Assembly: GCA_934462705.1 (NCBI GenBank)
Contig: CAKSIH010000001.1
Coordinates: 124,001-188,000, forward strand
Source: an uncultured Eubacteriales bacterium
GTDB taxonomy: Bacteria > Bacillota > Clostridia > Oscillospirales > Acutalibacteraceae
Length of the DNA: 64,000 bases
Reading direction: 5' to 3'
Shown in pieces: positions 61,243 through 64,000 of the stretch. A program made the translations under genes and the position numbers. The notes below the pieces were generated by a model. The model searched no databases, had not been told where the DNA came from, and worked only from the letters and a program-made list of their open reading frames with translations. Numbering within the stretch: the first letter of the stretch is position 1; every line of letters starts with the position of its first letter.

Positions 61243-61632
61243 TTATTTATTAATTATATCAAATAATTCACGGATTCTCGAAATATTATTTTGTAAATAA
61301 AGATACCCAAATAATGTTTCAAGTCCCGTAGCACCATGATACTCCTCGGTTGTTGCATTTTTTGGGGTATGATGGGTATGTGCATTGCGACCTCTTTTAA
61401 AAATTGTTTTTTCCTCTTCAGAAAGGCAATTCATAATTTTATTTGCAGCAAAAAACTGAGCTTTGCAACATACTGTCTTTATTGACATGTTATGAAGTTT
61501 TCCAGCCGGTTTATTGTTTTCACATATGAGTTTTTCGCGCACTAGCAATTCATAAACACAGTCGCCAATAAATGCAAGTGAAAGCGAGTTTAAATTTTTT
61601 ACATCACAATCTGCATTATAAAGTCTTTCCAA
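61243..61632 (-). CDS. mrnC: Mini-ribonuclease III (MrnC)
   Basis: The catalytic-domain-only RNase III that trims 23S rRNA ends in Firmicutes. The 129-residue protein has L-A-F-I-G-D-C-V-Y-E-L near residue 20 (catalytic region), F-K-R-G-R-N-A-H-T and T-G-L-E-T-L-F-G-Y-L-Y-L, with no double-stranded RNA-binding domain. It usually sits beside cysS; here it lies between obgE and yitT. Confidence 0.93.
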   Translation of the reverse strand: MERLYNADCDVKNLNSLSLAFIGDCVYELLVREKLICENNKPAGKLHNMSIKTVCCKAQFFAANKIMNCLSEEEKTIFKRGRNAHTHHTPKNATTEEYHGATGLETLFGYLYLQNNISRIRELFDIINK

Positions 61633-61656
61633 TTAAATACCTCCTAAGGACTATTT

Positions 61657-62922
61657 TTACTCAACAAAATCAAATTCGAAGTCATAAATATTAATAGATG
61701 CGCCTTCTTCTACTCCAGCATTATGAAGAGCATCTATAACGCCCATTGAGGCCAGTGATTTTTGAAAATATTGTAAAGATTCATAGTCATCAAAGTTTAT
61801 TGATTTAACAAGTAACTCAAGATGAGGGCCGGTTACAAAATAAGTGCCGTTTTTAATCTCCACTTTTATGTCTTCATTAAGGTTATCAAATAATTCTAAT
61901 TTTGGCTCAGCTTCATAAACCTTAATTGGTGGAAGTTTAGACAAAAACTCTTCAATTTTATTTAAAAGAGGATCAACATTATATCTTATGGCAGCCATAA
62001 TAGGGAAAAATTCATAGCCTTTTCCTTCAACATAATTTCTAAATGATTCTATTTGTTCGTCTGTAGCGAGGTCACACTTATTACCAGCAACAATCATAGG
62101 CCTTTCAGCAAGTTCTTTATTGAATTTTACAAGTTCTTTATTTATAGTTTCAAAATCCTCTATAGGGTTTCTTCCTTCACTTCCTGAGACGTCTACAATA
62201 TGAACGAGCAGCCTACAACGTTCTACATGCCTTAAAAATTGATGACCAAGCCCAACACCTTTACCGGCACCTTCAATTAATCCGGGAATATCAGCCATTA
62301 CAAAGGATGAATTTTCATGCATATGAACTACTCCTAAAACCGGGGAGATTGTAGTAAAGTGATAATCAGCAATTACAGGTTTAGCCTGGCTTACAACAGA
62401 AACAAGCGTTGATTTTCCAACATTAGGGTATCCCACAAGTCCCACATCTGCAAGGAGCTTAAGTTCCAGCTGAATATCAATTTCTTCACCTGGCAGACCA
62501 GGCTTTGCAAACCTTGGAACTTGCCGTGTAGGTGTTGCAAAATGCATATTGCCAAATCCGCCTTTTCCTCCTTTGGCCACAATTACTGGCTCTTTAGTGG
62601 AGATATCCGCAATTATTCTACCTGTATTAATATCTTTTATAAGGGTCCCACGTGGAACTTTTATAACTAAATCTTTTGCACTTTTTCCAGATGATCTACC
62701 AGCTTTACCATTTTCGCCGTTTGATGCTACATATTTTCTTTTGTATCTAAAGTCAGCTAGTGTCGAAAGGTTATCATCTGCAGTGAAAACTATGTTTCCG
62801 CCTCGACCACCGTCACCGCCGTCAGGGCCTCCAGCAGCAACATATTTTTCACGATGAAATGAAACTGCCCCGTTTCCGCCATTTCCCGCTTTAATTTTTA
62901 TTTTTGCAACATCTATAAACAC
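61657..62922 (-). CDS. obgE: GTPase ObgE
   Basis: An essential GTPase in 50S ribosome assembly and stress response. The 421-residue protein has the glycine-rich Obg fold (G-G-N-G-A-V-S-F-H-R-E-K, G-G-P-D-G-G-D-G-G), the G domain (G-Y-P-N-V-G-K-S-T, D-I-P-G-L-I-E-G-A, N-K-C-D) and a C-terminal OCT domain (about 340-421). It starts after a terminator that follows rpmA, as in many Clostridia. Confidence 0.96.
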   Translation of the reverse strand: MFIDVAKIKIKAGNGGNGAVSFHREKYVAAGGPDGGDGGRGGNIVFTADDNLSTLADFRYKRKYVASNGENGKAGRSSGKSAKDLVIKVPRGTLIKDINTGRIIADISTKEPVIVAKGGKGGFGNMHFATPTRQVPRFAKPGLPGEEIDIQLELKLLADVGLVGYPNVGKSTLVSVVSQAKPVIADYHFTTISPVLGVVHMHENSSFVMADIPGLIEGAGKGVGLGHQFLRHVERCRLLVHIVDVSGSEGRNPIEDFETINKELVKFNKELAERPMIVAGNKCDLATDEQIESFRNYVEGKGYEFFPIMAAIRYNVDPLLNKIEEFLSKLPPIKVYEAEPKLELFDNLNEDIKVEIKNGTYFVTGPHLELLVKSINFDDYESLQYFQKSLASMGVIDALHNAGVEEGASINIYDFEFDFVE

Positions 62923-62950
62923 AAAGTCACCAACTTTCTTATAAATAAAA

Positions 62951-62979
62951 AGACCTCAGGCAGGTTGTGCCTAAGGTCT
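62951..62979 (-). terminator. Terminator between rpmA and obgE
   Basis: On the minus strand AGACCTTAGGCA and TGCCTGAGGTCT form a 12-base stem with one wobble and a five-base loop, followed by TTTTTATTT. It ends or attenuates the rplU-prp-rpmA transcript. Confidence 0.88.
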
Positions 62980-62997
62980 AATAACTCCGCTAAAAAT

Positions 62998-63279
62998 TTA
63001 TTCAACAGAATATACACATACACGTTTCCTATCGCGACCCATACGCTCAAAACTTACTTTGCCGTCAATAAGTGCGAACAGTGTATAATCAGACCCACAA
63101 CCGACATTTTTCCCGGCATGAATATGAGTGCCGCGCTGTTTAACTAAAATATTACCTGCGCGCACAACTTGACCGTCTGCACGCTTAACGCCCAGACGTT
63201 TAGATTCGGAATCACGACCGTTTTTTGTTGAACCCATTCCTTTTTTATGAGCAAATAATTGTATATTTAATCTTAGCAT
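62998..63279 (-). CDS. rpmA: 50S ribosomal protein bL27 with N-terminal extension
   Basis: bL27 reaches to the peptidyl transferase centre with its N-terminus. This 93-residue form starts M-L-R-L-N-I-Q-L-F-A-H-K-K-G; the Firmicute-type extension up to L-F is removed by the Prp protease, exposing A-H-K-K-G. The core has G-S-T-K-N-G-R-D-S-E and G-N-I-L-V-K-Q-R-G-T. The protease gene lies directly upstream. Confidence 0.97.
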   Translation of the reverse strand: MLRLNIQLFAHKKGMGSTKNGRDSESKRLGVKRADGQVVRAGNILVKQRGTHIHAGKNVGCGSDYTLFALIDGKVSFERMGRDRKRVCVYSVE

Positions 63280-63282
63280 TAG

Positions 63283-63606
63283 TTACACCTCCGTATAATT
63301 TACAATAATGTTATTAGGGTATTGTTCTTCAAGCGCTAATAAATGAAGTTTAAAACCCAACAAAATATCAAGACAACTTGATATATCTTTTTCGGAAATT
63401 TGCAAGAACATTTTTCCGAGGCCATTTACAAAAACATTAGCTTCTGCTTTAATCACATCAGTAATTGTATTTGCAGCCATGTAAGCTGCCGAGGAAACAG
63501 CTGCACATACAATGTCATTTCCGCTTTCTGCGTAATTTGCATGACCGGTTATTTCAAAACCCATAGGTTTACCGGCATCATTAATTAACAAGTTTACTGT
63601 TATCAT
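63283..63606 (-). CDS. prp: Ribosomal-processing cysteine protease Prp
   Basis: Removes the N-terminal extension of bL27, a step essential in Staphylococcus. The 107-residue protein has the catalytic His in G-H-A-N-Y near residue 22 and Cys in D-I-V-C-A-A-V-S-S near residue 34. It lies between rplU and rpmA with 3-base gaps on both sides, the conserved Firmicute order. Confidence 0.95.
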   Translation of the reverse strand: MITVNLLINDAGKPMGFEITGHANYAESGNDIVCAAVSSAAYMAANTITDVIKAEANVFVNGLGKMFLQISEKDISSCLDILLGFKLHLLALEEQYPNNIIVNYTEV

Positions 63607-63609
63607 AAA

Positions 63610-63918
63610 TTAAGCGTTTATAGCTTCAATTTGCACCTTTGTATAAGGCTGTCTATGACCAAGTTTTCGCTTTTCGCTTTTCTTTGGTTTGTAAGTAAAA
63701 ACAGTTATTTTTTTGCCTTTACCGTTTTTCAAAACTTTAGCTGAAACTTTGGCTGTATCCACATAAGGTTTACCTGTGGTGATATTTCCTTCGCCAAACA
63801 AAGCAATAACTTTAAAATTAACTGTTTCTCCTTCGTTAGCTGTAAGCTTTTCAACAAAAATAATATCATCTTTTTGTACTTTATATTGCTTACCGCCTGT
63901 TTCTATAATTGCATACAT
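63610..63918 (-). CDS. rplU: 50S ribosomal protein bL21
   Basis: A 102-residue 23S rRNA-binding protein starting M-Y-A-I-I-E-T-G-G-K-Q-Y-K-V, with K-R-K-L-G-H-R-Q-P-Y-T at the end. ATG 63918 is preferred to the frame start at 63930, which lies inside the leader. The L21 leader RNA directly upstream allows autoregulation. Confidence 0.96.
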   Translation of the reverse strand: MYAIIETGGKQYKVQKDDIIFVEKLTANEGETVNFKVIALFGEGNITTGKPYVDTAKVSAKVLKNGKGKKITVFTYKPKKSEKRKLGHRQPYTKVQIEAINA

Positions 63919-63990
63919 AATCCTAGGCACCTGCCCTTTTTATAAAGTCTCGCTATTTTAGGGTGTGATAGCCACTTAAAAACCCAAAAT
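63919..63990 (-). ncRNA. L21 ribosomal protein leader
   Basis: Directly upstream of rplU the minus strand reads through AAGTGGCTATCACACCC and AAAAGGGCAGGTGCC, the conserved segments of the Firmicute L21 leader, a cis-acting RNA bound by bL21. The left boundary is given approximately; the leader may continue to the window edge. Confidence 0.75.
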
Positions 63991-64000
63991 ATGCGGCAAA

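Overview
The window is AT-rich chromosomal DNA from a spore-forming Firmicute of class Clostridia. The evidence is sporulation genes (spoIIP, gpr and a complete spoIIIAA-AH operon), strong GGAGG-type ribosome binding sites, many sigma-A promoters with 16-18 base spacers, an N-terminally processed bL27 with its Prp protease, MrnC, RNase J and GdpP. Small gut-clostridial families (Nif11-like leader peptide, BspA-type leucine-rich repeat surface protein, tandem half-size TSUP proteins, QueT, DUF5640-like protein) fit Oscillospirales or a relative. That finer placement is inference.

Layout. 1-2.3 kb: gpr-spoIIP and the start of a third gene on the minus strand. 2.4-3.0 kb: a PAP2 phosphatase. 3.1-6.4 kb: an isolated two-gene unit encoding two exported AAA+ ATPases of the Clp/Hsp100 D2 type with torsin-like architecture. 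This is the most unusual locus in the window. 6.4-10.3 kb: an HPr-like protein, mtaB, nifS-nifU, rnhA. 10.6-20.2 kb: a housekeeping run rnjA, gdpP, rplI, dnaB, tilS, hpt, ftsH. 20.3-26.3 kb: a type IIA topoisomerase pair, a lipid kinase and sodA with a structured leader. 26.3-28.5 kb (minus): gpsA, two half-size TSUP transporters, an XRE regulator. 28.8-29.1 kb: two tRNA-Ala genes. 29.2-36.8 kb: cell-surface and small genes, including a BspA-like protein, trxB, an orphan Nif11-type precursor peptide, queT-like and TrkH-like transporters. 36.8-47.2 kb: mutarotase-like protein and tmcAL (minus), murD, two M42 peptidases, a methionine gamma-lyase-like protein, a CPBP protease and tadA (plus), then a decayed acyl carrier protein gene, a double GNAT protein and a DUF421 protein (minus). 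47.3-59.7 kb: spoIIIA operon, then nusB, a TsaD paralogue, xseA, xseB, ispA, dxs, tlyA, nadK. 59.9-64 kb: a small double-glycine protein, then yitT, mrnC, obgE, and rpmA-prp-rplU behind an L21 leader.

Functional links. The spo genes serve engulfment, the mother cell-forespore channel and germination proteolysis. The rnjA-ftsH block joins RNA decay, c-di-AMP turnover, translation and replication. The nusB-nadK block carries exonuclease VII and isoprenoid precursor synthesis. I see no prophage, insertion sequence or CRISPR array. Start codons were moved from the longest open frame wherever a Shine-Dalgarno sequence clearly favoured an internal start.
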